From Liriodendron chinense (Eukaryota; Streptophyta; Magnoliopsida; Magnoliales; Magnoliaceae), in NCBI GenBank assembly GCA_003013855.2, contig PVNU02001295.1, positions 38,471-102,470 on the forward strand: 64,000 nt of DNA. Direction: 5' to 3'. This document shows, one piece after another, positions 29,548-40,916 of the stretch (positions within the stretch are counted from its first letter, which is position 1; each line of letters opens with the position of its first letter). Under the pieces are notes generated by a model. The model saw only the letters and a program-made list of their open reading frames with translations, was not told the origin of the DNA and did no database searches. The position numbers and the translations under genes are program-made.

Positions 29548-31328
29548 TGTTAATGCAAAGATTTGTCAATTACCATGGTTAGTGTGTCGTTGAGTCCCTG
29601 GCAACTGAAGACAGTTTCCCTTGCGGCTGAAGACAGAAGCTTCTCGAAGATCAAGTCAGCCTCTAGCCTTTTCACCCCAAACCTTTGATCCTATAAAATC
29701 TTCTATAGATGGCCCAAGTCCCTTCTAGGCACACCCTTAGCACCATCTATAGCTCACCTTCCATTTAGATCAGCAATGGATAGGTTTTTGGTTGCAGAAA
29801 GTTCCTTAAAATTGAAAATATTTCAGTCTGCACTCTCCGATACATACCCGATCCATCGGAGAATATTCCGATAGATGTCCGATCAATCGGACAATGTGTC
29901 CGATCCATCGGAAAATAGTCCAGTTACATTGCAAACTCTCTGGACACTTTTCCGAGCCATCGGAGGTATGTCCGATCCATCGGACAGTATGTTCCGATCA
30001 ATCGGACAGTATGTCCGATCAATCGTACATTTGTCCAGTAAACTTTGAAAAACTCTCTGGACTCTTTTACGATCAATCGGAGGTCTGTCCGATCCATCGG
30101 ACAGGGCTCTCCGATCCATCGGACATAGGTACGATCCATCGGAAGAATTTCCAGAAAAATTGCATCATCTCTCTGAAAGAAATTTCGATCAATCGGACCA
30201 CCTATCCGATCAATCGGACAGGGTGTTCCGATCAATCGGAACCAAGTCCGATCAATCGGAGAACCTGTTTTCAAGCAAAATTCAAATTTGACTAAATCTT
30301 ATGTCCGATCAATCGGAACCTATCGAGCTGACCGTTTTCTGACCGTTGAAGGGCATAATCTATTTATAGAACTCGGTTGGATCTTGCAAAAGACACCTTG
30401 AGCACCATCTAGGGTTTGAGTGAGCCTTCTTCTTGAGATCCCCTTCTTCCAAACCCTTAGATCTGTTGAGTTCATTCTTCAATCCATGTTGATCTGACCA
30501 ACATTGATTAAGCATTCAAAGCTTGGATTGAAACATGAACTCAACTCCTCTTTAATGGCATCTTGACCTACCTCTCATAGACATTTGCTTGTCATCAATG
30601 CCATTAATGGTGGTTTAGGTAGAAGCTTTCCTCATATAAAAGCCATATCCCAAAATAGCCTCAACCTAACCTCAATCCCTCACCTTGGAAACTACAATGG
30701 GTCATCCGGAGCAAGGTTGCTGATCGAGGGAGCTGAAGAAGACGTCTTCCGTACAAGCTGAAGCATCTTCAACAAAGGCATCATCAAGGGACTCAATCAG
30801 CTAAGTATCTTTAGTCTTTCGAGTCCAAGAAACCTCCTCGAGTTGAGATTTGGGTTTCAGAGTTTGAAGACCCAAACTCGGTAGAGTCCTTGCGTAGGAC
30901 AAGTCCTTGAGTAGGACAAGCCCTTGTGTAGGACTAAGTGGTCATGGATTAGTCCTATGGAAGGATGAATCCATGTGTTGAGTCGTAAGTCCTTTTGTAG
31001 GCTGTTAAGGTTTATGGTTAACCTCATTTAAAACCATAGTGATAGTGAAATCCGGCCACTCAAGGAGTGAGTGGATCAGCCGGGAGTGGAGTAGGTACAT
31101 AACCGAACCACTATAAAAATCCCTTGTTGTGTGGTGAATGGATGAACTGATTTACTTCTTTTTCATGGGCTTCTATTATGGTTTGCATATCTGATGTTTG
31201 ATGAAAGTGCTCTAAGAATATTTTGTGTTGAGAAATTTTAAAAAGTGTCCTATTCACCCCCCTCTAGGACAAGATAACTTGTTTCTTGCTTCTACAACAG
31301 CGGTAATCAAACTTATACCGCATTTTCA
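29548..31328 (+). repeat. Sirevirus 3' LTR (1781 bp)
   Basis: It is identical in length to the 5' LTR, with about seven base differences seen by eye. It carries the same palindrome array (about 29848-30315) and TATA-like box (about 30360-30370). The target copy ACAGT follows at 31329-31333. Confidence 0.96.
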
Positions 31329-31360
31329 ACAGTGATCGACCCTAGGGTGCGCTGGCTGTC

Positions 31361-32709
31361 TTAATTGAACCCTTGAATAACCATGGTGCTGGGTCGCAGG
31401 GCTGATGGTCTGTAACCCAACCTCTGTAGTGTCTTCAACGACATGATGTTCACTACGGACCCATCGTCAAGCATGCATCGCTTAATTTCCGTATCTCTGA
31501 TCGTTCCTGTGACCATCAACGGACGGTTGTGGTCCGTTGCTTCAATCGTGCGGTCTTCTTCAGAGAATGTGATCACAGAGGGGTGATCTATCTGCACTGC
31601 TTGTCGAATTGGCGCATTTCCTTCCCAAAACTTATCTGGATCGCTCATTTCTGCTTCGATTTCTATCATCATCACTTCTCTGGCTTCACTGTCTAGCAGC
31701 GCGTTGATCAACATTTCCCTGTATACCTTTGAGAGCACAAGGCGTCGTATATGCTCAAGCGAGCCGGGACCTTTCGCAGGTGTGACACGACATCATACAC
31801 TACGGGTGCTGCCCCTTGTCTTGACCCTGGCCGACTGGACGTGGCCTCGACAACTTTCTCTTTCAACTTCTGCCCCTGGGGCCTTGTTGAGGGTATATCC
31901 AGTTTTCCATCTTCTCGCATCGGGTCGACTGATTCTGGCCGAACGCGTTCCGGCATTTGCCTTCCAGATCGGAGGATGATGGCATTAACTTCTCCTTTAC
32001 CTGCCTGCAGTGTTTCTTCTGTTGATGGCTGTTCTATAAATGACACCATCGTGCAATGTACCTGAGCCTCTATAAGTCGGCTCTTCTCGTCGTTATCCTT
32101 CTTTCTTGTCCCTTTCTTCTTGCGGTTGAGGAGTCTTCTTCGGTGTTCGAGCCTTTTCCGGTGGCTAACCAAAGTCCAGGGTTCCTCAGGTTCGGGGAAC
32201 GGGATGCGTAATTGGGTGCTTTTGTCTGGGGGGAAGGTTGAGACTACCCCCACTGTTTCCTTCGTTGTCGTTTCCGGTGCCTTCATACTGATCACCCCTT
32301 GGTTGATCAACCCCTGTATCCTTCCCTTTAGACTAAAACAGTCTTCTGTCTTGTGGCTCAGGCACCGATGGTATTTGTAATACCGGGGATCATTTACCTT
32401 CCCAACCTCGTGGGGCCGAATTGGTTCTGGTAAACAGATTACATTTTCTTCCACTAATTGTTCCATGATGGGGATCAGATCGGCCATGTCGAAGGTGTAT
32501 GGGCCGTTGGCTCTTTCTCTCTCGACTATTGTTATTCTTTGGGAAACATAAGGCCTCTTACCTCTGTCTTGGGTAGGCGTTGCTTTCGTGTCTGTCTTCG
32601 AATCCACGGCGGGCCGTTTCCGATCTATCGTACTTTTACCTTTGTTTACGTTGTGCCTTTCGGCAATCCTTACTCCTTCTCTTTTCTGCCTTTCTGGCCT
32701 GAGGTTCAC
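31361..32709 (-). pseudogene. Tat gag C-terminus and protease N-terminus (right of the Sirevirus insertion)
   Basis: On the - strand this follows gag directly. A degenerate zinc-knuckle segment, KYHRCLSHKTEDCFSLK, lies at about 32337-32384. A Lys/Arg-rich linker and then the protease start follow, with LDDGSVVNIM near 31450 supplying the catalytic Asp (Asp-Asp-Gly here, where Asp-Ser/Thr-Gly is more usual). Two overlapping frames (31708-32709 and 31361-31738) show a frameshift around 31710-31738, and a stop occurs at 31361. The rest of the protease is at 18958-20199. The product is a dead fragment. Confidence 0.82.
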
Positions 32710-33282
32710 TCATGCTGCTGCCTCTTCTACCAGGTGTGCTTTGGTGGCCAGTTCTCGGAAAGAGTGAAAACTATTCCCTGACAACCCGTATGATATCATT
32801 GGGTCCAGGGCTCGCATACACATCTTTATCTGTTCTTTTTCACTGGGTAACTCTTGACATTGAGCGGCTATCGTCCCCCATTGGTCCATGAACCTCTCCA
32901 CGGGTTCGCCCTGTCTTTGTCTGATCAAGGCCAGATCTGTTACTGATGTTTCTCTTTCTATAGAGAAGAATTTTGAGATAAAACCGTCTCGCATCTGCTC
33001 CCACGACTTCACTGATCCGGCTGGTAGCGACATGTACCATTGAAAAGCTTTCCCTGTCAGCGTTGACCCGAATAACCGCATACAGTACTGCGGGACAGTC
33101 GACCAATTTCCCAATGCTGTGAGGAAGCAAGTGATATGTTCCTCTGGCGACCCCCTACCATCAAATTTTTCGAAATCCGGACATCTGAAGTTGACCGGAA
33201 ATGGTATTTCTTCTATCTCCAGCGGGTATGGGACCTGATATTTGTACCCAATTCCTCTTTCCTTCTCCTTTTCTTGTCGCAT
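32710..33282 (-). pseudogene. Tat gag capsid domain
   Basis: About 190 residues match the retrotransposon gag family (PF03732 type): FEKFDGRGSPEEHITCFLTA, then KAFQWYMSLPAGSVKSWEQM and a long helical stretch ending near the stop at 32710. In other Tat elements gag would run on into the zinc knuckle; here a stop at the end of the domain separates it from the next frame, which begins at 32709. The start is uncertain because the upstream part (33283-33528) is also interrupted. Confidence 0.84.
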
Positions 33283-33528
33283 GAGACTTGTAATTGTTTG
33301 CGACAGTTCTTATCTCGTCATTTGCGCAGTCGGGACTGCTATTCGTTCCATTGGAATTCTCTTGGCCTAGGTAAGTGGCTCGGCACTAGCTGGCCCTTCT
33401 GCTGCCCCTTGAGATTCTTCGGCTAATGGGCGCGTAGGTGGTACAAGACTTCGAGTAGCATTCTGAGCTATTAAAGTGGTCAATGCTTCCTGAATTACCC
33501 TCATTCGTTCATTCGTTTCCCGATTAGC

Positions 33529-34047
33529 CTAAACTAATTTATCGATCTGATCTTGGACTGTAGGCAATTCGTCTGCTTCATACAATCCTTCTTCTGTCTC
33601 TGCTACTTGGACCATTGCGATCAGCACCGGTCGGGCCTTTTGAACCTGCCCCTGTCCTGGCTTGAGAACTATCATGGGCTTGGAGCCCTTCGCAATTACG
33701 GTTCCGGTTGACTTACGTGTGACACAGGTGGTCTTGGACAATGGTGGAAACTGTTCGGTCATCATCGCAGGCACCGAGGACTTGGTTGATGCGACCTGAC
33801 CGCTGACGGAAATCTTCTGCCCTTGTTTTGGCTGCCATTGTCTCTTGGTCGCAGGGCGAGGCCTCGCAACATTTATCTTCTTATACACAGCTAAGCTGGC
33901 TGCTTTCTTCTGCTCTTTCTTCTGTCGGCGCGTTTCGACCAACTGCCATCCTGAGTTGGAAGCAGTTGTCGTGGTTGGGATGAAGCGAGGGAGGCTGAAG
34001 CCTCCGGTAGCAAGGAAGGTGCACGAACTGTTCATTAAGCACGCCAT
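33529..34047 (-). pseudogene. Tat gag N-terminal region
   Basis: A basic, Lys/Gln/Pro-rich frame of 172 residues lies between the primer site and the capsid domain on the - strand. It has no domain I recognise. Its place and composition fit the long N-terminal extension of Tat gag proteins. It stops at 33529, and about 80 further codons up to the capsid domain contain more stops, so the start of gag in the ancestor is uncertain. Confidence 0.6.
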
Positions 34048-34403
34048 TTCCTCTGTCTGTCCTAGTATCTTGCTAATTCTGTTATGTCATAAAATCGTTA
34101 GAACAGTTCACAAGTGTGGTCTGGAGTGTGAGCCCATCGATCGCAGCTCATAAACCGACAAAAATAAGCAAGAAGGAAACAAATATATGTAGTGGTGGAA
34201 GGTTGTGGGTTCAAAAACCTTTTAAATGTCTATTGCCTTAAAGATGAAGGGAAGAACGTTCCCGTTGAGAGTGGCCAGTTTGACGCCCGAGGGGCGCTGA
34301 AACATTACGCCTCGCGGTAGCTTTTCTATACGTAGATTCGTGTTTCTAAGTAGTTAATCTTAGAGTGTTCCTATATTCAGATATAACCAGAGATTCTGTT
34401 ATA

Positions 34404-34427
34404 GTTCGATCCCAAGCAGAGTCGTCA
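34404..34427 (-). other. Primer binding site of the Tat element, probably tRNA-Arg type
   Basis: On the - strand it reads TGACGACTCTGCTTGGG followed by the complement of a T-loop GTTCGATCC. It lies three bases after the LTR end. The usual Tat site begins TGGCGAC, so one base of the CCA complement appears mutated. The tRNA-Arg identity rests on the known pattern in Tat elements. Confidence 0.75.
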
Positions 34428-35439
34428 GTTTGTTAGAACTAGAAGATGAACCGCGGGGAACATCCTCTGGGATGTTGTGTTTTTGTTGTTCTGGGGTTCT
34501 GAATAATAGAAACATTCATAGACAATCACAAGCATTCACAAAGTACACAAAAGAAGAGATATCGTAAGGCGAATTTTATTCCAGAGATCCTGAGATCTTG
34601 TACATTCCAGGCCGTGAACTGGCACGAGCCCTTAATTACATCGAATGATCGATGACCCTTGATTAAAAGGCAAAAGACTAGTCAGCGGGGACTATGGTCT
34701 CAGAGTTCATGGTCGTAGAGACCTGTGTTGGTGTGGTCGTAGAGACCTATATTTGTATGGTCACGGAGACCTGTATTTGTATGGTCACGGAGACCTGTAT
34801 TTGTATGTTCTGTTATGGACTGATCCATCTTTGTACGAGTGGGATGTCTATGTCCCATGTTTTGACTGGAGATCCGGGCTGATACTGTCAGGGTTTATGG
34901 CTGAGATGGACGACTCTGGGCCCGCGCCTGTCAATGTAGGGACAGGTGACCTCGGGAAGTCCATTCTACAGTTGTGTGTACCTGCGCAGCTCAACCAGCG
35001 GATGCCGTTTGGATGGGTAGGGCATCGACTGTTCTTGAAGTGTTAGTCCTTAACAAATCGTGTGTGATAGTTTAGAACTCTCCTGGCATGGTTTATCGTG
35101 TTAACCATAGTCCCCTTTGCTTAGTCCGGTCTTGAATCCGGGTCACGTTATGATAGTACATGTAATGATGATACATCAGTATAGTTCTGGGCACTGGTGG
35201 CCTCTCTTCGGGAGAATTGGCTCCATTCAGCTCGTAGGATTGGATCGGACTCCGAAGGCTTGCGTTCTGCTCATTGGGTAGCCCGGATGAGTCATTTGAC
35301 TACTCCGTTGCGTCCGAAATGCTCGAAATACTCAAAATAGGCTCAAACAGGGCTCGAAAACGTTATAAAATGAAGATTTAAGGGTGCTGGAATGAACGCT
35401 CATGGTACTGATTTTTGCGATCCGCTGGCCTGATTTTAC

Positions 35440-36380
35440 TGATGCGCTGGGGCCAGCGCATCCAAAAATGACTTTGTTTTGAGACATGTATTTTTCTGAT
35501 GCGCCGGACTATTTTGCGATGCGCTGGGGCCAGTGCGTCAAAAAATGACTGCTTTAGGAATATGTATTTTTCTAATCCACTGGCCTGTTTTGTGATGTGC
35601 CGGGGCTAGTGCGTCAAAAAATGACTGCTTTAGGAATATGTATTTTTCTGATCCGCTGGCCTGTTTTGTGATGCGCTGGGGCTAGTGCGTCAAAAAAATG
35701 ACTTAAATTGATGATTTATTTGATCTGCTAAGGGTTTTTTTCTGATGCGCCGGATTACTTTTGTGATGCGCTGGGATTAGCGCGTCAAAAAGGATGACTT
35801 TAGTTATTTCATCTCCGGACCTGTTATGGTCGGAGGTGCGATTTTCGGTGAGGGGTTCCGGCGATCGGAAAAGGGTTCCGGCGATCGGAAAAGGTTTTCC
35901 GGCGACGAGCTTCTCTCTCTCTCTCGCTGAATGGTGCGAATGAGGAGGTGGGAGGGGGTATTTATAGGTGAAGTCGTCCAATAAGAGGTCGACACATGTA
36001 GCGCGTCGAGGAAACGGGTCGGCGCTTCGATAAAGTCGCTCGGCGCGTCTCGAAATGGTTAGAGTTCAGAAGCTGATTTTCAAGGCGCGCTAGCTGTCAG
36101 TGCGTCTCGGAAATGCCTGAATTTTTGGACGCGCTGGATGAATTTTTGGACGCGCTGCGGGCAGTGCGTCCTGATATTCAAAATGATTGAATTACATGAT
36201 GCGCCGGGTGAATTTATGGACGCGCTGGAGGCGGTGTGTCCTAAAATTCAATCCGTCCGAATTTCTTGATGCGCTGGAGGACTTTTGTAATGCGCTGGAG
36301 GTAGTGCGTCCTGAAATTCATTTTCTGAATGGTTGAATTTCATGATGCGCTGGCCGTGGATTTCCTTGATGCGCTGGACG
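35440..36380. repeat. Tat LTR repeat field: ~76-bp tandem units and GCGCTGG/CCAGCGC palindromes
   Basis: Three tandem units of about 76 bp run from about 35469 to 35698, each ending in GTGCGTCAAAAAA. Within and beyond them GATGCGCTGG and CCAGCGCATC style half-sites recur, including a full GCGCTGGGGCCAGCGC near 35446. A second set with GACGCGCTGG occupies about 36130-36380. Confidence 0.85.
35959..35967 (-). promoter_or_regulatory. TATA box of the Tat LTR
   Basis: CTATAAATA on the - strand, with a GAGAGAGAGA stretch about 35 bases downstream. Confidence 0.6.
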
Positions 36381-36685
36381 TATTCGTGCTTCACATAATT
36401 GGGTTTTGCGAAATGGAAGGCTTGTGGGGTCCGCTTTGCGATAAATGTCGATGCACTGGTCCTATTTCCTCATAATTGAGGTATCCCTCCCAAACTTGGG
36501 GGTTTCTGATCATGATGACCGGCGGGGTCCACCACTAGCTCAATTTTCCCGTTCTTTCGGTTAAGTTAGATGTGCGTTGTGATTCGTGCCGCGATTTCCG
36601 ATGCACTGGCCCTTAATTCAACCAAGTGATGATTTGGGCACTCAGAATCATTGTTTTGAGGATCCTCACTTTTGGGACCCCAACA

Positions 36686-37972
36686 ACCAGCAGCTTCCAC
36701 CATACACCATCTTCACCTTGCATCAAGGTGGACCCTAGGTACAACAACATCAGATATGGTGGACCACACATCAACCTCCATACATATGAAGATCATCAAC
36801 CATCCATGCCACACGTGCCAAGCATCTCAGCAGTCCAGCTCAGCACACGTGCTGATCATGGACCTCACTCCATCACACGTGCAAGCCTTCCACCAACGTC
36901 CAAACAGTGGACCCCATCCAATCCATGTTCTAGCCGTACAGCCTCACCAACGTCCAAGCATCTTCAGCAGCTACTGGACGTCCAACTCCACATGTGTGTT
37001 GCCATCCACACGTGCAGCCCCTTAGCCATTCAATCAATGGGCCAGCAGTCCATGGAAGATCTCCACCCTCCAACTACAACAGATGGTGGACCACATCTCA
37101 GCCGTCCATCCACCTGCTGGACACCAGTCATCCATTCATATCATAGCCGTCCATCAGCCCAGCAACTGGATGAACCGTCAACCATCTGCAATTTAACCAC
37201 GTCATCAACTCCATTAGCTGATCTCCAAGCTCAGCCGTCCATCTGCAACAACCTTCATCCACCGTCCACTAGGGCTGGACGTCCAAAACCATCTCTAGCA
37301 CGTGTGGCATGGATGGTTGATTTGTGGTTCACCATATCTGATGTTGTTGTACTTGGGGTCCACCTTGATGAAAGGTGAAGATGGTGTATGGTGGAAGCTG
37401 CTGGTGATCAGGGATGCTAGCATCTGGATGGACCATTAAAGATGGGCCATGTGGAGTTGATCAATAGCTAGGATCTGATGTCCTCAAGTTGGGCTGCTGT
37501 ATGTGTTGGACTTTCATGTTGTTGCTAGTCGGTGGTGGACAACATCTGATGGACGGTGGACATCAAGTTGAACAATTGAGATGAACATCTCCACTTGTCA
37601 CTTGATGCTTGGTTCACCCTTCATGTAGACATCCAATCTTGATCGACCGAACTTGTTTGATCGCCAAATCATTACCATCAAATATGCACCACCTAGATTT
37701 CCAAATGAGCGACGCTATGATGCGGTCTTTCATTTCCACCATTAAAACAGTCCAGGGTTCGATCTCCATGGCTTGATTTGCTTCAAGATTACCAACACGC
37801 TTGATCTTGTTTTCTTTTGGGCCTTTAAATGCCCTGATAGGATCGAATCTTATGCAACCTCTCCTAATCACCTGAAGACAGAAAATTCACCTAATGAGGG
37901 ACAATTAACCAGAAAAATAATGATAATGCCCTTAACAACTAGGGTTAATTATACAATATTAGGTACTAATCA
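36686..37972 (-). repeat. Athila-2 3' LTR remnant with a fold-back
   Basis: The right part (about 37318-37972) is the LTR beginning on the - strand, ending at TGATTAGTACC next to the polypurine tract. The left part (36686-37317) matches LTR mid-sequence in the opposite (+) orientation: 36905-37140 is the reverse complement of about 48850-49090. About 90 bp at 36686-36775 is an inverted repeat of about 37318-37412. I infer a local inversion or fusion of two LTR pieces near the Tat insertion. No gene is supported here. Confidence 0.72.
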
Positions 37973-37984
37973 CACCCCCCAACC
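37973..37984 (-). other. Polypurine tract (Athila-2)
   Basis: GGTTGGGGGGTG on the - strand lies directly before the LTR start. The same stem-loop seen in Athila-1 lies beside it (about 37988-38008). Confidence 0.9.
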
Positions 37985-39529
37985 AGCATTTTGCTAGTCC
38001 CGAGCAAAACAGGCGAAAATAATCTAAGGATTTTTCGAAATAATGCAAGCAATTTTATCCTGGACAGTTTTCACCAATCGAAACTATCTCGAGACTTCCT
38101 GTTATTTCCCAGTGAAACCAAGATAAACAGAAAAAGAAATTCAATGTATTTATGTGATCCTTCAAGTTATCTAAATAGTAGAGATTCCAAGGCATATAGT
38201 TTTGAAGATATTTAAATATAGATTCTAGTCACTTAGTAAACAACTTAATTGAGTTCAAAGCATTGATCATTCATTAGAAACATTCTAAACATTGAGTTTT
38301 ATGGTGCACAGTGAAGTCTAGTCTTAACACAACTAGGGGTTCAATCTTCTACTTTCATGTTAACACTGATGATTGAAGAGAATGGTTAGATCAACCAAGT
38401 CACTGATTTTGAACCTTGTTACTGTTCTTTTCAATATTTTTCCAGCTTTTTTTTTTTCAATCAATAACCGATAGCCGAAGACTCCAAAAGGCTCACTTCA
38501 TACTATGGTAATGTTTTGTAATGGTAACGACAATGGATGAAAATCCTTGGCCCAAAATACTATAAATATTCTTCTTCTTTTTTTTCTTTTTTTTTCTTTT
38601 TTTTTTCTATGAACAAAGTAGACGAGGATCTCTAGGCTTGGTTTCTATCACTCTCAACAATCATCAAGTCAACATTATAGTATCAAACTCAAATCCTGGC
38701 AGTGCAAGCTAGATGTGAACTGTGAAAATTCATAACTCAATCAATGTTTATCATTTTCTAATGGAAAATTAATGGAAAGAACTCAATTTTGAAATTTATT
38801 GAAGCAACTAAAACTCTTTAACATTCTCATTACTAAATGCCTTTTTATTCTACTAGTCAAATTATTTCAAAATCACATAAATTCATAGGAAATTTTTTTA
38901 AGGCTAAAGAAATAATAATTTATAGTCAATACAACCACAGAATTTCCTGTTCCTTTTGTGCAATGCACATGGACCACGTATCATTCGACAGACTCCTTCG
39001 ACCACAAGATGGGCCACATCCTCACATTTCCAATGATCAATTCAGTTTGGGGTCTTATGCTGCTCATAATACCATGAGAGTGTGTTTCACCTCCGCTGCC
39101 TTAATCCCCTTCATGATTTCTGAGAATAGGGAATATCTGTCGGTTTCAACAGCGATTTCCAACTAAGGTTCTCTATCACGGTGCGTTCAACACGAATAGG
39201 ATGTTTCTAATAAAACCTAAATTTTTTTAATTGACCTAAAATAGCAAAGAGGTAGGTAAAATAGCAAAGAGATAAACAATTGGAAAGATTTTTCACAGGA
39301 ATTTCACACCCCCTAACCTAAATGTAACATTGTCCTCAATGTTGAAAAATGAATGCATAGACAAATGCGACATGAGAGCAAAATGGTAAAGAATAGAGGG
39401 TAAAGAGTACTTGAGAGGATGAATACTCGTAAGCGCTGGAATTTTCCAAGTTGCTAAAACAAAATACAAGAAACAAACTAACCTACTAGTATACAAAAGG
39501 GGATCTCCGTCAGACTAGGAGATCAATCT
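37985..39529 (-). other. Athila-2 non-coding 3' region
   Basis: This corresponds to 8340-9900 of Athila-1 in reverse. It has no supported gene. It includes the decayed second polypurine-like tract at about 39304-39319 and a T-rich microsatellite at about 38570-38610. Confidence 0.75.
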
Positions 39530-40698
39530 TGATAAACAGGATCTTCCAGAGGGGTGGATTCCTCCTCTGGGGCAAATTCCTCAAGAAATGGCTTCAAACG
39601 CTGCCCGTTCACTTTAAATACATTTTCATTTTTTGGGTTCTCAATCTCAATAGCCCCATGAGGGTAAAATATTTTGACTACAAAAGGGCCGGTCCATCAA
39701 GATTTCAGCTTTCCCGGAAACAGACGTAGCCTAAAATTGTACAAGAGAACTTTCTGAGATGGTTCGAAAGATCTTCGAAGGATATTCCTGTCATGGAATA
39801 CCTTCATTCATTCCTTGTATATTCTGGCATTATCATAAGCCTCATTCCGAATTTCCTCCAACTCATTTAGCCGGAGTTTGCGAAGTGAGCTGGCCTTGTC
39901 AAGATTGAAATTGAATTTCTTTATAGCCTAATAGGCTTTATGCTCCAACTCCACAGGCAGATGGCAAGCTTTCTCATAGACAAGTCTATAAGGAGACATT
40001 CCAATCAGGGTTTTGTATGCTGTATGGTAAGCCCACAACGCATCGGTTAGTCTGAGAGACCAATCCTTGCGGTCTGGATTCACAGTTTTTTCCAAGATGT
40101 GTTTGATTTCCCTATTGAAAACTTCTACTTGACCACTTGTTTGTGGGTGATAGGGCGTACTCACCTTGTGTGTGATACCATATCTCTTCATCAAAGCCTC
40201 GAAAGGTCTGTTACAGAAGTGTGTACCCCCATCACTGATAATTGCTCGAGGCGTCCCAAATCTTGATAGAATATTCTCTTTTAGAAATCGTAGAACCGTT
40301 TTGTGATCATTGGTTCTACACGGGATTGCCTCAACCCATTTGGAGACATAATCGACAGCCAATAGGATATATAGATATCCAAATGAGGAAGGGAATGGTC
40401 CCATGAAATCGATGCCCTAACAGTCGAAAACTTTGATGATCAATATCGGATTCAAAGGCATCATATTTCTACGGGAGATTCCTCTCAACTTCTGACAATG
40501 GTCACATGCTTTGCAAAAAACATGTGTGTCCTTGAATATTGAAGGCCAGTAGAAACCGCACTGGAGAATCTTGGCAGCGGTTTTCTTAGAAGAGAAATGA
40601 CCACCACATGCATGAGAATGGTAAAAGGAGATGACACTGGTTTGTTCATTATCTGGAACACACCTCCTTATGATCTGATCTGGGCAGTATTTGAACAA
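39530..40698 (-). pseudogene. Athila-2 integrase, broken
   Basis: The pieces carry the zinc-finger part (CGGHFSS, CKACDHCQ) and the DDE core with IISDGGTHF and HPQTSGQVEV, close to the Athila-1 protein. A TGG to TAG change in the WGIDF motif (about 40413-40421) separates the zinc finger from the core. Another TGG to TAG near 39925-39930 cuts the core from the C-terminal part, which has further stops to about 39530. It is not functional. Confidence 0.88.
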
Positions 40699-40916
40699 AT
40701 ACGGATCATCCCAGAAAAAGTTGCGTACCTTGGTGAAAAATTTCCTTTTATCTTATGGGGTCCAATGACTCGGAATTCTACCTGCAACAAGATAGTTAAC
40801 AATGTCAGCAAACCAAGGTTGATAAGAGACTTCAAACAACTATTCATCAGGGAAATTTTCCTTTATTGGTGTCATCTCTACGGAATCAGAGAGTACTAGG
40901 CGAGACAAGTAATCAG

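Larger units (their letters stand above)
20200..31328 (+). mobile_element. Sirevirus-like Ty1/copia retrotransposon, complete and young
   Basis: The 11129-bp element has two 1781-bp LTRs and 5-bp target copies ACAGT at 20195-20199 and 31329-31333. The pol order integrase-RT-RNase H is that of Ty1/copia. Sirevirus features are a primer site for initiator tRNA-Met, an extended gag with zinc knuckles, an extra ORF after pol, three AAAGGGGGAG tracts before the 3' LTR and a palindrome-rich U3. I count about seven differences between the LTRs (0.4 percent), the lowest of any element here, so this insertion is recent. It splits the Tat protease. Confidence 0.95.
12996..36685 (-). mobile_element. Tat-lineage Ty3/gypsy element, decayed, 3' LTR outside window
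   Basis: Read on the - strand the order is 5' LTR (34431-36685), primer site (34404-34427), gag, protease, RT, two RNase H domains and integrase, then an extra ORF on the opposite strand. The archaeal-type RNase H after the normal one is a hallmark of the Tat group. The element is split by the Sirevirus at 20200-31328 and cut on the left by Athila-1, so its 3' LTR must lie left of position 1. It inserted in an Athila LTR; the expected target copy on the right is ACCAG (36686-36690). Many stops and frameshifts make it non-autonomous. Confidence 0.88.
34431..36685 (-). repeat. Tat 5' LTR (about 2255 bp)
   Basis: The - strand LTR starts TGTTGGGGTCCC (36685) and ends TTCTAACA (34431). The left edge is fixed by the primer site. 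The right edge is inferred from the point where Athila LTR sequence resumes (36686), since the other LTR is outside. A TATA-like CTATAAATA is at 35959-35967 on the - strand, with GA-rich sequence just downstream. The LTR is full of GCGCTGG/CCAGCGC half-sites. Confidence 0.8.

Noticed and set aside
36626..37378. 250-residue + strand ORF
   Set aside because: It crosses the Tat LTR edge and an inverted Athila LTR piece, so it is a chance fusion frame.
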